Shown here piece by piece: positions 42,977 to 54,725 of a stretch of 64,000 nucleotides of DNA (position 1 is its first letter; each line of letters begins with the position of its first letter). The stretch is from Tautonia rosea. Its GTDB lineage: Bacteria; Planctomycetota; Planctomycetia; Isosphaerales; Isosphaeraceae. The stretch covers positions 62,001 to 126,000 of the forward strand of contig NZ_JABBYO010000011.1 of the NCBI RefSeq assembly GCF_012958305.1, read 5' to 3'. Below the pieces are notes generated by a model. That model was given only the letters and a program-made list of their open reading frames with translations, did no database searches and had not been told where the DNA came from. Both the position numbers and the translations under genes were made by a program.

Positions 42977-44326
42977 ATGCTTGGTCAATTCTCCGTGTTG
43001 TTCGCCCTTGCCTCCGCCCTCCTGCTCCCAGACGTGGTGGCTGGACAGGAGCGTTCGTGTGCCTGCGATGCGGGCCCGACGGCCGTTGATCGTCCGCTGG
43101 GCGAGGAACAGGATGGCTTCCCTGAAATCGGCCTGTTCCAAACCCTCCCGAAGGAAATCCCCTATCGCCTGACGGTGGAACCGCCGATCGCCGTCTACCC
43201 GCCCGAGGGACACATTCCCACCCTGATTCGGGGCGACGGCTCGATCACCCTGCAGTACAACCGCTCGCAAGAGCCAGAAACGCTCGCTGTCCGCATCACG
43301 GACCTCGACCTGCGGCTGCTCCCCTTCTCGTTCCCGATCGACCTCGACGGCGACGGCCAGCGAGAAGCCCTTGAGCTGCCGAGCCTGCGTATCGGATCAG
43401 AGTTCCTGGACCTCGAAGCCTCGACCGGCACCCTCGATCTGAAGTCCGGGAACATGGACCTCGACTTCGTCTTCGCAATCTCGGCGAAGAACCTCCCGAT
43501 GATCGAGACGTTGGGCCTCGACGAGGTCCGGTTCACGGTCGAGGACCAGGGCGTCTTCGACCTCAGCACCGGGTCGTTCACCATTCACTGCGGAGTCGTG
43601 GACATCCGCGAGGGTCCGCTCGCCGGATACACGATCCGGGCCGGGGGCGACGGCGATCCAGAGCGGCCGGCATCGACGGTGGAGCTCAAGGCGGGGGTCG
43701 CCGCCTCGCCGGACATCCGTTGCCGCGACATCCCGGCGGGTCAGAACCGCGTGATCATCTGCCCCGGCGACCGGGTCCTCCTCTGCTGGAGTTCGAGCCA
43801 GGACGTGGTCTCGGTCGACATCTCCCCGAGCGTCGGGACGACGCTACCGCCAACCGGCGAGATCATCGTCACCCCGCCCACCCCCGGGCCGGGCGACCCG
43901 GGAGAGATCGTCTATCGCGTCACGACCAACGGCGGGAATACCCCGGGCGTGGAGGACACCGTCACTGTCGTCTTCTACCAGGGACAGGTGCTCGGCCCCT
44001 ACCAGGCAAACCCCGATCGGGTCAACAACCGCTGGTCACTGAATATTCCCTTGACGAGCCTCAGCGGCCGGATCTATGTCCAGCAGGTCCAGATCGGTCG
44101 GGGCCCTGGCTGCCTTGACTGGGTGCGCTTCTTCTTCGAACACCAGAGCCCGTACCTGCCCGGCGGCATCGACTACGGCGGCGACATCGGTAGCCCAATC
44201 GCCGTGCCCTTCCGCGCTGCCGGCACCTGGTACTTCCACGCCCGAGTCGACCCACCCCGATCGACGCCCGATCCCCGCGATACCCAGTTGCCCGTCTGCT
44301 TCCGGTTCTCGGGCCGATGCCAATAG
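42977..44326 (+). CDS. Secreted hypothetical protein
   Basis: 449 residues. A signal peptide (MLGQFSVLFALASALLLPDVVAGQ) leads to a beta-rich extracellular protein: repeated strands (SITLQYNRSQEPETLAVRITDLDLRLLPFSF; DLDGDGQREALELPSL, an EF-hand-like DxDGDGxxE loop; TLDLKSGNMDLDFVFAI). Further along a Cys-bearing segment (PDIRCRDIPAGQNRVIICPGDRVLLCWSSS) precedes an Ig-like strand set (SVDISPSVGTTLPPTGEIIVTPP, VYRVTTNGGNTPG). No known family. It follows the sRNA-like unit by 61 bp and is convergent with pdhC. Confidence 0.75.
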   Translation: MLGQFSVLFALASALLLPDVVAGQERSCACDAGPTAVDRPLGEEQDGFPEIGLFQTLPKEIPYRLTVEPPIAVYPPEGHIPTLIRGDGSITLQYNRSQEPETLAVRITDLDLRLLPFSFPIDLDGDGQREALELPSLRIGSEFLDLEASTGTLDLKSGNMDLDFVFAISAKNLPMIETLGLDEVRFTVEDQGVFDLSTGSFTIHCGVVDIREGPLAGYTIRAGGDGDPERPASTVELKAGVAASPDIRCRDIPAGQNRVIICPGDRVLLCWSSSQDVVSVDISPSVGTTLPPTGEIIVTPPTPGPGDPGEIVYRVTTNGGNTPGVEDTVTVVFYQGQVLGPYQANPDRVNNRWSLNIPLTSLSGRIYVQQVQIGRGPGCLDWVRFFFEHQSPYLPGGIDYGGDIGSPIAVPFRAAGTWYFHARVDPPRSTPDPRDTQLPVCFRFSGRCQ

Positions 44327-44384
44327 CGAAGGCCCATCACCGGCGTCGTCCAGGCGTTCGAAACGCGAAGATCGACCCCTGATC

Positions 44385-44418
44385 GGCCTCCGGCGGTCCG
44401 AAGGGATCGCCGGAGGCC
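44385..44418. terminator. Bidirectional hairpin between convergent genes
   Basis: GGCCTCCGGCG (44385-44395) is perfectly complementary to CGCCGGAGGCC (44408-44418). It lies 16 bp from the pdhC stop and ~60 bp past the secreted-protein stop. No U-tract is present. Confidence 0.5.
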
Positions 44419-44433
44419 TCTTGAAAGGATCGC

Positions 44434-45753
44434 TCAGAGCAACATTGCGGCCGGTTCTTCGAGGAACGCCTTGAGCGTTCGCATGAACTCGGCGGCGGTC
44501 GCACCATCGACGGCGCGGTGGTCGGCCGTGAGGGTCACGGTCATCACCTGGCCGACCACCAGCTCGCCGTTCTCGACCACCGGCCGGGCCTCGGTCGTGC
44601 CGACGGCGAGAATCCCGACCTCCGGCATGTTCAAGATCGCATCAAACTGCTTGACGCCGTACATGCCAAGGTTCGAGATGGTGAACGTCCCGCCCATCAT
44701 CTGCTTCGGGTTGAGCGTGTTGGTCCGGGCAGCCTCGGCCAGGGCGAGCGTCCCCTGGCGGATCTCAACCAGGCCAAGCTGATCGGCATGCGGCAAGACG
44801 GGAACAATCAGGCCGCCGTCGAGCGCCACGGCAATGCCGATGTTCACATCCCCATGCAAGACCATCGCGTCCTCTTCATACGAAGCGTTCAGGTCCGGGT
44901 GCTTTCGCAACGCCATCGCAACCGCCTTGGTCACGAAGTCGCCCACCGAAAGCTTGATCTTCTGCTTCGAGAGCTGCGCGTTGAGCTGCTCGCGAAGGGC
45001 GACGATCCGATCCATCCGGATGTCGCTCGTGACGTGGATTTCCGGGGCCGCCTGCTTGGCCTGAAGCATCCGAGCGGCGATCGTCTTGCGCATCCGGCTG
45101 TGCGGCACGCGCTGCGTCTCGCGAATCGGGCCGCGGGCAACCGGCATGGCCGGGGCGGGGGCAGCGGCGGCCGCTTCTTTCCCCTTGCTCGGGGCGGCGG
45201 CGCCACGGTGCTGAAGAAATTCTTCGACATCGCGGCGGACGATCCGGCCGTTGGGCCCCGAGCCTTCCACCTGGCCGAGGTCGATTCCCTCGGACGCGGC
45301 GATCTTGCGGGCGAGCGGGCTGGAGCGGACCCGTCCGCCCGGCTCTCGCGCTTCGGCCCCGGCGTGCTGACCGTTCGCGTCGGTCGAGTGACCATAATCC
45401 GGAGCGGACGATGCGCCCTGCGCCCCGGCTCCCGCCGGAACGGCTTCCTTCTTCGACTCCGCCTTCGAGGCCGAGCCGCCCTTGAGCTTCTCAGCCACCT
45501 GCGCCGGGTCTTCCCCCTTGCTCGCCATCACCAGCACGCGCTGACCGAGGGCGACGTCATCCCCTTCCTGCACATCGAGCAGGGCGACCGTTCCCTCGTC
45601 GAACGCCTCCATCGGCATGACGGCCTTGTCGGTCTGAATCTCGGCCAGGACGTCCCCTTCCTTGACCGCGTCGCCGACCTTCACGTTCCACTTCACCAGT
45701 TGCCCGCTCTCCATCGTCGGGCTGAGTTTGGCCATCGTCACTTCAATGGGCAT
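44434..45753 (-). CDS. pdhC: Dihydrolipoamide acetyltransferase, E2 of pyruvate dehydrogenase
   Basis: 439 residues (MPIEVTMAKLSPTMESGQLV), with AAGGAG 7 bp before the start. The N-terminal lipoyl domain carries the lipoylated Lys43 (IQTDKAVMPMEAFDEG). A linker (~82-140) and peripheral-subunit-binding domain (SPLARKIAASEGIDLGQVEGSGPNGRIVRRDVEEFL, ~142-178) follow, then the catalytic domain (RKTIAARMLQAKQAAPEIHV) with the active-site LTADHRAVDGATAAEFM and the C-terminus AAMLL. LSPTMESG identifies it as an acetyltransferase rather than SucB. It accepts acetyl from E1 and gives it to CoA. It is separated from pdhB by the S23 element. Confidence 0.95.
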   Translation of the reverse strand: MPIEVTMAKLSPTMESGQLVKWNVKVGDAVKEGDVLAEIQTDKAVMPMEAFDEGTVALLDVQEGDDVALGQRVLVMASKGEDPAQVAEKLKGGSASKAESKKEAVPAGAGAQGASSAPDYGHSTDANGQHAGAEAREPGGRVRSSPLARKIAASEGIDLGQVEGSGPNGRIVRRDVEEFLQHRGAAAPSKGKEAAAAAPAPAMPVARGPIRETQRVPHSRMRKTIAARMLQAKQAAPEIHVTSDIRMDRIVALREQLNAQLSKQKIKLSVGDFVTKAVAMALRKHPDLNASYEEDAMVLHGDVNIGIAVALDGGLIVPVLPHADQLGLVEIRQGTLALAEAARTNTLNPKQMMGGTFTISNLGMYGVKQFDAILNMPEVGILAVGTTEARPVVENGELVVGQVMTVTLTADHRAVDGATAAEFMRTLKAFLEEPAAMLL

Positions 45754-45768
45754 TTGCGGGCTCCTTGG

Positions 45769-45803
<35 letters not shown>

Positions 45804-45880
45804 AGGACGGGGAAAGAAAATCGAAGGTCAGCGGTGGCAGGTGGAGGATAAAGAACGGCAGTCGAACGCAGGGGGATTGG

Positions 45881-46261
45881 TCAGGGAGTCGGGACGTCGA
45901 ACGAGCGAGCCAGAGAGTTCATCAGGCCGTTGAGCAGTCGGCCGACCTCGGAGCAGCGGGAAAGAAGTTCAGAGGTCGCGGGATCATCGAGGTAGCGAAG
46001 TCGATCGGCAATGAGCAGTTGCGTCTCGACCTCTCGGAGAGAGCCGTGGGCGATGGAGAGAAAACGATGGAACTCCCTGTTGCCACCCCGACCTTGACCC
46101 TCTGCAATGTTCGAGGGGATTGCCACCGCCGAACGACGAAGCTGGTTCGTCAGGCCAAAGCGTTCCTCGTTCGGAAACCTCGCCGTGTCCTGATAGACCT
46201 GCTCCACCAGGTCCATCGCCCTCTGCCAGGCGATCAGGTCCCTGTAATTCTGACTCGCCAT
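45881..46261 (-). CDS. S23-family four-helix-bundle protein inserted in the PDH operon
   Basis: 126 residues. It is a clear member of the four helix bundle / 23S rRNA intervening-sequence protein family: YRDLIAWQRAMDLVEQVYQDTARFPNEERFGLTNQLRRSAVAIPSNIAEGQGR, FHRFLSIAHGSLREVETQLLIADRLRYL and LLNGLMNSL. S23 proteins were first noted inside 23S rRNA intervening sequences, and the related Avd protein serves in diversity-generating retroelements; function elsewhere is unknown. It is bracketed by inverted CTACTGC/GGCAGTA heptamer blocks and lies between pdhB and pdhC on their strand. It is not a subunit of the complex as known elsewhere. Confidence 0.92.
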   Translation of the reverse strand: MASQNYRDLIAWQRAMDLVEQVYQDTARFPNEERFGLTNQLRRSAVAIPSNIAEGQGRGGNREFHRFLSIAHGSLREVETQLLIADRLRYLDDPATSELLSRCSEVGRLLNGLMNSLARSFDVPTP

Positions 46262-46344
46262 GCCCGAAGCCCCGCCTTTCCCATCTGCCCGGCGGGGCTC
46301 CCCTCCCCTCCACTCTCTCCTCTCTCCTCTTCGCTTTTCCCCTT

Positions 46345-46369
46345 CTGCCTACCGCCTACTGCCTACTGC

Positions 46370-46373
<4 letters not shown>
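46345..46373. repeat. CTACTGC heptamer block, pdhB side
   Basis: CTGCCTACCGCCTACTGCCT followed by ACTGCCTAC. The pdhB stop codon (46370-46372, TAG on the minus strand) lies inside this block, so the repeat supplies the end of pdhB. Confidence 0.85.
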
Positions 46374-47358
<985 letters not shown>

Positions 47359-47362
<4 letters not shown>

Positions 47363-48372
47363 TCCTGAGGAATGTGAGGGGAGACGGTAATGTCGGTGTA
47401 GACCTCGTCAAGCTCCGGCTCGGGAGCTTCCTCGGCGAAGCGGATGGCCTCGTCGATCAGTTCCTTGACCTCGGCTTGCATCAGTTCGAGCGATTCATCA
47501 TCGACCCAGCCGCGCTCGCGGAGGACGACCTCGTAGAGCGAGATCGGGTCCCGTTCGCGGGCCTTTTCCAGCTCTTCCTTGGTCCGGTACTTCATCGGGT
47601 CCGACATCGAGTGGCCGCGGTAGCGATACGTCTTGGCCTCGATGAACGTCGGCCCTTCGCCGGCCCGGGCGCGATTGGCGGCTTCGAGCGTCGCCTCGGC
47701 CATCGCCTCCACGTCGTTGGCATCCACCGCAAGACTGGCCGAGAAGCCATACGGCGGCCCGCCTCGCTGGGTCAGGTCGAGCACGGCCGAGTGCCGGTGC
47801 AGATGCGTGCCCATCGACATCATGTTGTTTTCAACAACGTAGATGACCGGCAGCTTCCAGAGGCCGGCCATGTTGAAGGCCTCGTGCAGGGCCCCCTGGT
47901 CCATCGCGCCGTCGCCAAAGAAGCAGAGCGTCACCTTGTCGTCGCCGCGGTACTTGCTGGCGAACGCGAACCCGGCGGCCAGCGGAATGTGGCTGCCGAC
48001 AATCGCGTGACCGCCCATGAAGTTGCGATCGACCTGGAAGAAGTGCATCGAGCCGCCCTTGCCCTTCGAGCAACCGGCGGCCTTGCCCAGCATCTCCGCC
48101 ATGCCCGCCCTCGGCTCCATCCCCCGGGCGATCGCGTGCCCGTGGTCTCGGTAGGCGGTGATCACGTAATCGTCGTCTCTCAAGACGCCGATCGAACCCA
48201 CGGCACAGGCTTCCTGTCCGCTATACAGGTGACAGAAGCCGCCGATCTTTTGCCGCTGATAAAGCATCGCGGAACGTTCTTCGAACCGGCGAATCACCAG
48301 CATTTGTCGGAGCCAGTCGAGGGCCTGCTCCCGTTCGACGATGGGCTTGGCTTCAGTCTGCGCGTGGGCCAT
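47359..48372 (-). CDS. pdhA: Pyruvate dehydrogenase E1 component, alpha subunit
   Basis: 337 residues from ATG at 48372 (MAHAQTEAKPIVEREQALDWLRQMLVIRRFEERSAMLYQ), preceded by GGAGCTGGAAGAT. The frame is open further, with starts at 48588 (MPSLWQRL) and 48708, but a -10 box at 48589-48594 argues that the message begins after 48588, and the extra residues are Ser/Pro-rich low complexity. ThDP site: CFFGDGAMDQGALHEAFNMAGLWKLPVIYVVENN. The phosphorylation-loop-like region YRYRGHSMSDPMKYRTKEEL is also present. It makes E1 with PdhB. It is the first gene of the PDH operon pdhA-pdhB-S23-pdhC. Confidence 0.93.
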
Positions 48373-48588
48373 ATCTTCCAGCTCCTGCTCGGTCGCGGGT
48401 CCGGAGTTCGGTCGGGGCGAGGCCGGGGGGGGCGGTGGGAACTCGTACCGTTTCGGCTCGGAATCAGATTCGGATTCGGACGCGGAATCAATCGCGACAG
48501 CGGTTCCGGGCGGGGAATCGGTCCGGCTGGGAAACGTCCGGGCCAATCTCGGCCAGAGGCTCACCAGTCGCTGCCAGAGAGAAGGCAT

Positions 48589-48617
48589 TCTATACAAACC
48601 GGGGGCTTCCCTGCCAG
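48589..48617 (-). promoter_or_regulatory. Putative promoter of the PDH operon
   Basis: On the minus strand CTGGCA (48617-48612) and TATAGA (48594-48589) are separated by 17 bp; each matches four of six consensus bases. This would give a ~210-nt leader before the ATG at 48372. Confidence 0.4.
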
Positions 48618-48860
48618 TCGGGGCGGATCGGACGCGAAAGGGCTGGTTCCTGATCGTTGAGCCGGGGGAATCGAACCACCCTCGGGAGGATCGGGCTGCC
48701 TTGCCCACCCGTGCTTCGGTCTCGCCACGAGAGAGGATCGGTCACCCGAAATTCCCGTGTGCGGATCGAAACGATCCGGTCCTGACCTGATCAGACTCGC
48801 CAACCGATCCGCGATCGACAATCGGCCGAGGGCCGAACACCCATTGCCCGCGACCACCGT

Positions 48861-48934
48861 GGATTTCCCTGCCAGCAGGCCGGCCACCCTGCTTCCGACT
48901 CGGGAAGCAAAAGAAGCCAGGCCGGCCGGAAATC
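48861..48934. repeat. Nested palindromic structure between acnA and pdhA
   Basis: GGATTTCC (48861-48868) pairs with GGAAATCC (48927-48934). Inside it GGCCGGCC occurs on both sides, and TGCTTCC pairs with GGAAGCA at the tip. It stands downstream of acnA and upstream of the pdhA promoter and can act as a terminator or insulator. There is no coding capacity. Confidence 0.55.
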
Positions 48935-48976
48935 CCGGTCGGTGCGGTGCGGGCGATCAGCCCGTCGGGAGGGCAT

Positions 48977-49007
48977 CGGGACGTGCGTTTTGGAAAAACA
49001 CGTCCCG
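48977..49007 (-). terminator. Hairpin just past acnA
   Basis: CGGGACGTG (48977-48985) is perfectly complementary to CACGTCCCG (48999-49007), 6 bp past the acnA stop. The loop is T-rich on the transcript strand, but no U-tract follows the stem. Confidence 0.45.
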
Positions 49008-49012
49008 AAGGA

Positions 49013-51838
<2,826 letters not shown>

Positions 51839-51906
51839 CGGAGGCAGCCCTCGGGCAAGATCGGTTCGTTCGGAGATCGTTCGTTCACGTCAACCCATCG
51901 CGGACT

Positions 51907-51957
51907 CGAAAGCCCCATCATAACGACCCCGACGATTCCCTCCCAGATTGCAGCCCC
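51907..51957. repeat. ~50-bp direct repeat, copy 1 (acnA side of the TA pair)
   Basis: CGAAAGCCCCATCATAACGA then CCCCGACGATTCCCTCCCAG and ATTGCAGCCCC. The same sequence in the same orientation, with a 1-bp deletion and two substitutions, stands at 52815-52864. It lies ~70 bp upstream of the acnA start. Confidence 0.8.
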
Positions 51958-52168
51958 GTTCGGTGCCCCTGGCCCGCCTCGCAACAGACTCAGGGCGTGG
52001 GCACCACGCGCGGAGCCGCAAAGGCACAATGACGCCGGAGAGCCGGGCGTTCTCCCGGGCCTTCTCCACGAACACCGCCGCCATTGCTCCCCGTCAGGAG
52101 CCCTTCCCCCCATACTACGGCCCGTCCAAGGTGCGCCCTTGACCTCAGAGGCGAGGAAAGCGAGGCTC

Positions 52169-52438
52169 CTAGAGTTGAGCAAGAAGCTGGTCATACGCCG
52201 CGTGAGAGCCGATCCAGAACCATACGACCGTCTCGCCGTCACGCACGCAGACCGCCCGATAGCTGATACCGACGCGAGCCGAGTAGAGCGGCGGGTCGGC
52301 GTGGACTTGCTTGAAGTGCAGGCCCGGATGCGCCGGGTTCTGCCGAAACAAGCGATACGACTCCCGCGCCTGCTGTTGGACATGAGCGGGCAGGGCCGCG
52401 AACATCGCGCGGAAGCGCCGAGTGAGATGCGAGTTCAT
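52169..52438 (-). CDS. RelE/ParE-type toxin
   Basis: 89 residues. The RelE fold is recognisable: TRRFRAMFAALPAHVQQQARESYRLFRQNPAHPGLHFKQVHADPPLYSARVGISYRAVCVRDGETVVWFWIGSHAAYDQLLAQL, with the strand/helix order and the GISYRAV and WFWIGSHAAYD motifs of the HigB/RelE-like toxins. It would cleave mRNA at the ribosome or act as a gyrase-poisoning ParE analogue; which is not clear from the sequence. It overlaps the preceding antitoxin gene by 4 bp (ATGA). The pair lies between ~50-bp direct repeats. Confidence 0.82.
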   Translation of the reverse strand: MNSHLTRRFRAMFAALPAHVQQQARESYRLFRQNPAHPGLHFKQVHADPPLYSARVGISYRAVCVRDGETVVWFWIGSHAAYDQLLAQL

Positions 52439-52653
52439 AGCCGCTCGGGGTCGAGTTCCTCGGTCAACCCGGCACGATGCTCGGCCAGCGCCTCGTTTGC
52501 CAGCCCCACGAGCCGATGAGCGGACCCGGCAATGGTCCGATCGAAGTCGTCCTCGGCTGCCAGTTCGGCCAGCAGCCTGGACGCCAACACCTCCTGCTCG
52601 GCCTCGGGAAGTTTGGCTGCCTCGGCGAATGCCTTCTCAAGCAGCGTTGTCAT
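52435..52653 (-). CDS. Antitoxin of the RelE-type module
   Basis: 72 residues from ATG at 52653, preceded by GGAGGACAGCGAC; a longer frame to 52761 is rejected. The sequence MTTLLEKAFAEAAKLPEAEQEVLASRLLAELAAEDDFDRTIAGSAHRLVGLANEALAEHRAGLTEELDPERL is the short, helical, acidic type often found 5' to RelE/ParE toxin genes in planctomycetes and cyanobacteria. It should bind and neutralise the toxin and repress the operon. Stop and toxin start overlap (ATGA). Confidence 0.8.
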   Translation of the reverse strand: MTTLLEKAFAEAAKLPEAEQEVLASRLLAELAAEDDFDRTIAGSAHRLVGLANEALAEHRAGLTEELDPERL

Positions 52654-52697
52654 GTCGCTGTCCTCCGACCCAATAATACCGCCAAGAAAACCGATCG

Positions 52698-52812
52698 GCG
52701 GGTGCCCTCGGTAGCTCGCCAACCGGGGCGGCGTCGCCGTAAGAGGCTTGGAGCGCCTCACCGTGGCCTCTCGTTGTTCCGCGACCCCGGTTGACGAGCA
52801 ACCGGGGCCACC
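52698..52812. repeat. Double-hairpin repeat with GGGTGCCC/GGCCACCC ends, copy 2
   Basis: Diverged copy of the element at 32276-32392: GCTCGCCAACCGGGG occurs near the left end, and ACCCCGGTTGACGAGCAACC then GGGGCCACCC at the right end, which forms a hairpin. It stands upstream of the antitoxin gene. Confidence 0.6.
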
Positions 52813-52814
52813 CG

Positions 52815-52864
52815 CGAAAGCCCCATCATAACGACCCCGGCGGTTCCTCCCAGATTGCAGCCCC
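52815..52864. repeat. ~50-bp direct repeat, copy 2 (upstream of the TA pair)
   Basis: CGAAAGCCCCATCATAACGA then CCCCGGCGGTTCCTCCCAGA and TTGCAGCCCC. It is the partner of 51907-51957; the two enclose the toxin-antitoxin pair. Confidence 0.8.
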
Positions 52865-52916
52865 TCCGGCTTCGCCCGGCGACTCCGGCGACGGAGCCAG
52901 GAGGGGAGGCTCTCGC

Positions 52917-53031
52917 CCGGCGGGTGGCTGGGGTCTCGGGCGGGTGGCTGGGGTCTCGGAACGAGACCCCGGCGGCTTGGCCTCGCTCAACGGGACCGGG
53001 GTCCGAAGACGGACCCCAGCCACCCGCCGCT
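52917..53031. repeat. GGCGGGTGGCTGGGGTC tandem and inverted repeats
   Basis: Two direct copies of GCGGGTGGCTGGGGTCTCGG stand side by side (52920-52960), and an inverted partner GGACCCCAGCCACCCGCC closes the region (~53013-53031). It lies just downstream of the DUF1559 gene and can form a large hairpin that may terminate its transcript. Confidence 0.6.
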
Positions 53032-53043
53032 GGGGGGAGCCTG

Positions 53044-54000
53044 CTACCGGCCGGGCGCCGAGATGATTTCGCGGCCATTCCGGCTACCGATTGCTCTCCA
53101 TGTCTCTAGGGCGATGTTCTCCTTGGTGAAATTGACGTGACCATCGACGTAAAGTGTGTTGACGCCGCTTCGGTGATTGCTGCTTGCGGTCCATGCCCCG
53201 TAGATCCATGAAGTCCCGTTGGCGCACGACTTCTCATTCGGCAGGAGCACGTGGTTATAGAGGGTTGATCCGTAGTCGCCAAAGAACCAGTTGTTGCCCT
53301 TCCCCGAGAAGTTCCGCGTGGCGGTCCGGGGATCCAGCGCCTCGCAACGATCCGCGAATTGCTCGTATTGATCCGGATAGAACAATTGATCCGGAGTCTG
53401 GAAGACGGTTCGCTTCGCGTCGCGCGCGAGGCGGGAAGAGGGTCCGACGAGCCATTCCGTGAAGGCGATCGTCGTTGAGGCGCCATCGGTGAAATCACGA
53501 TACCCGACGGGTGCGTTCCCGAGCCTGACGAAGGACCCATTGTGGCCGAACGACTGAATTCCTAGCCCGAGATTGCCGACGTAATTCGTCGATCCACCCA
53601 TTCTGTACGAGCGATCCTCTCCGTCGGCCGGGCAGATGAAGGTGTTAAGGCTGGTCGTGGCCAGCGTGCTTCCCTGATCACCGATCTCCGGCGCGAGTCT
53701 CGCGAAATTGATCGCATTGTAGATCGCACCCTGTTCCAGATAAGGAAGGATCGCGACGTGAATGGAATAGCCGGTTGAAGACGAAGCTGCCGGGAAAACA
53801 CCGTGGAGCGAGGCATATTGGGCAAGCGCGAGGCCAGTCTGTCTCAGGTTGTTCGAGCAGTGGACCTTTTGGCTAGCCTCGCGAGCCGACGCGACGGCGA
53901 CCAAGGTCAGGACCATCAGAATCCCGATCATCGCGAGAGAGACGACGACCTCGATCAGTGTGAAGCCTTCGCGAGAACCCAGTACATTGCGACGGATCAT
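53044..54000 (-). CDS. DUF1559 pseudopilin-like protein
   Basis: 318 residues. The N-terminus has a type IV prepilin/pseudopilin signal (SREGFTLIEVVVSLAMIGILMVLTLVAVASAREAS): cleavage would occur after Gly, before FTLIEV. The remainder is the DUF1559 domain typical of planctomycetes (CSNNLRQTGLALAQYASLHGVFPAA; LPYLEQGAIYNAINF; TFICPADG; NYVGNLG; GASTTIAFTEW) and ends with the H-X-DG box (GVNTLYVDGHVNFTKENI). The family is probably part of type II secretion- or pilus-like surface structures and is greatly expanded in planctomycetes. Its start overlaps the stop of the lipoprotein at 53997 (ATGA). Confidence 0.93.
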   Translation of the reverse strand: MIRRNVLGSREGFTLIEVVVSLAMIGILMVLTLVAVASAREASQKVHCSNNLRQTGLALAQYASLHGVFPAASSSTGYSIHVAILPYLEQGAIYNAINFARLAPEIGDQGSTLATTSLNTFICPADGEDRSYRMGGSTNYVGNLGLGIQSFGHNGSFVRLGNAPVGYRDFTDGASTTIAFTEWLVGPSSRLARDAKRTVFQTPDQLFYPDQYEQFADRCEALDPRTATRNFSGKGNNWFFGDYGSTLYNHVLLPNEKSCANGTSWIYGAWTASSNHRSGVNTLYVDGHVNFTKENIALETWRAIGSRNGREIISAPGR

Positions 54001-54572
54001 TGGTCTCCCTCGCGAATCGAGACCTCCACGATCGGCGATTTGATCATTTGCGTAACGGAATCGATGTCTCTCCCTTTGATCTCCTCTCGGAAGTAGATGA
54101 CCGTCGTGGCATCCGCGAAGATGATGTAATTTCCCGGTCTCTCGGGAGGCCGCTCGAGTATGGCCTTGTACCTCAGCGCGCCGTCAGCCATCGTCTCGCC
54201 CGGGGTGTTGTCGTCGGAATGAATATTGATGCTCGCGTAATCATATCCGGTTTCCCCTTGCAGTAGATTGACCCCGAGCGACACCGGCAGGCTGATTTCC
54301 GGGTTGTTGCGGTATACGTCAACCACGCAAGTGATCGCTTCTCCAATCCCGAAAGAGGCGCCGTTGACTGGTTCAACGAGGCGGATGTCGAACGGTTCTC
54401 TGAAGTTCTGCTTGATCTCGACGACATCGGTCTCGTTATCGACGACAATGACCGCTGGTCCTGCTCCTTGCCTGACCTGAAACGCACCGTCGTCTGATCG
54501 CGAACAGCCCAGGCCGATGATCACCAGGAAAACGCATGGAACGAACGTGCGACTCCTGAGAAGAGATGACAC
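53997..54572 (-). CDS. Lipoprotein upstream of the DUF1559 gene
   Basis: 191 residues from GTG at 54572, preceded by GGAGGTGAGAA. It has a lipoprotein signal peptide with a lipobox (TFVPCVFLVIIGLGCSRS). The mature part is beta-rich: AVIVVDNETDVVEIKQNFREPFDIRLVEPVNGASFGIGEAITCVVDVYRNNPEISLPVSLGVNLLQ, an Ig- or carbohydrate-module-like strand pattern. It has no known family. It is coupled to the DUF1559 pseudopilin gene (4-bp overlap), a common pairing in planctomycetes, and may form the same surface complex. Confidence 0.75.
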   Translation of the reverse strand: MSSLLRSRTFVPCVFLVIIGLGCSRSDDGAFQVRQGAGPAVIVVDNETDVVEIKQNFREPFDIRLVEPVNGASFGIGEAITCVVDVYRNNPEISLPVSLGVNLLQGETGYDYASINIHSDDNTPGETMADGALRYKAILERPPERPGNYIIFADATTVIYFREEIKGRDIDSVTQMIKSPIVEVSIREGDQ

Positions 54573-54725
54573 TTCTCACCTCCAATGCGATAAGCAACGA
54601 CCGCATTCCACCGCAATGTTTCAACAGTAATCAAGTTGATTGTATAGTGTCAAGAGATAGTCAATACTTTTTCATCTTGCTCCGCTGAAAACGGAGGCAT
54701 GTCGCCTCGCGCCCCACTCCACAGA

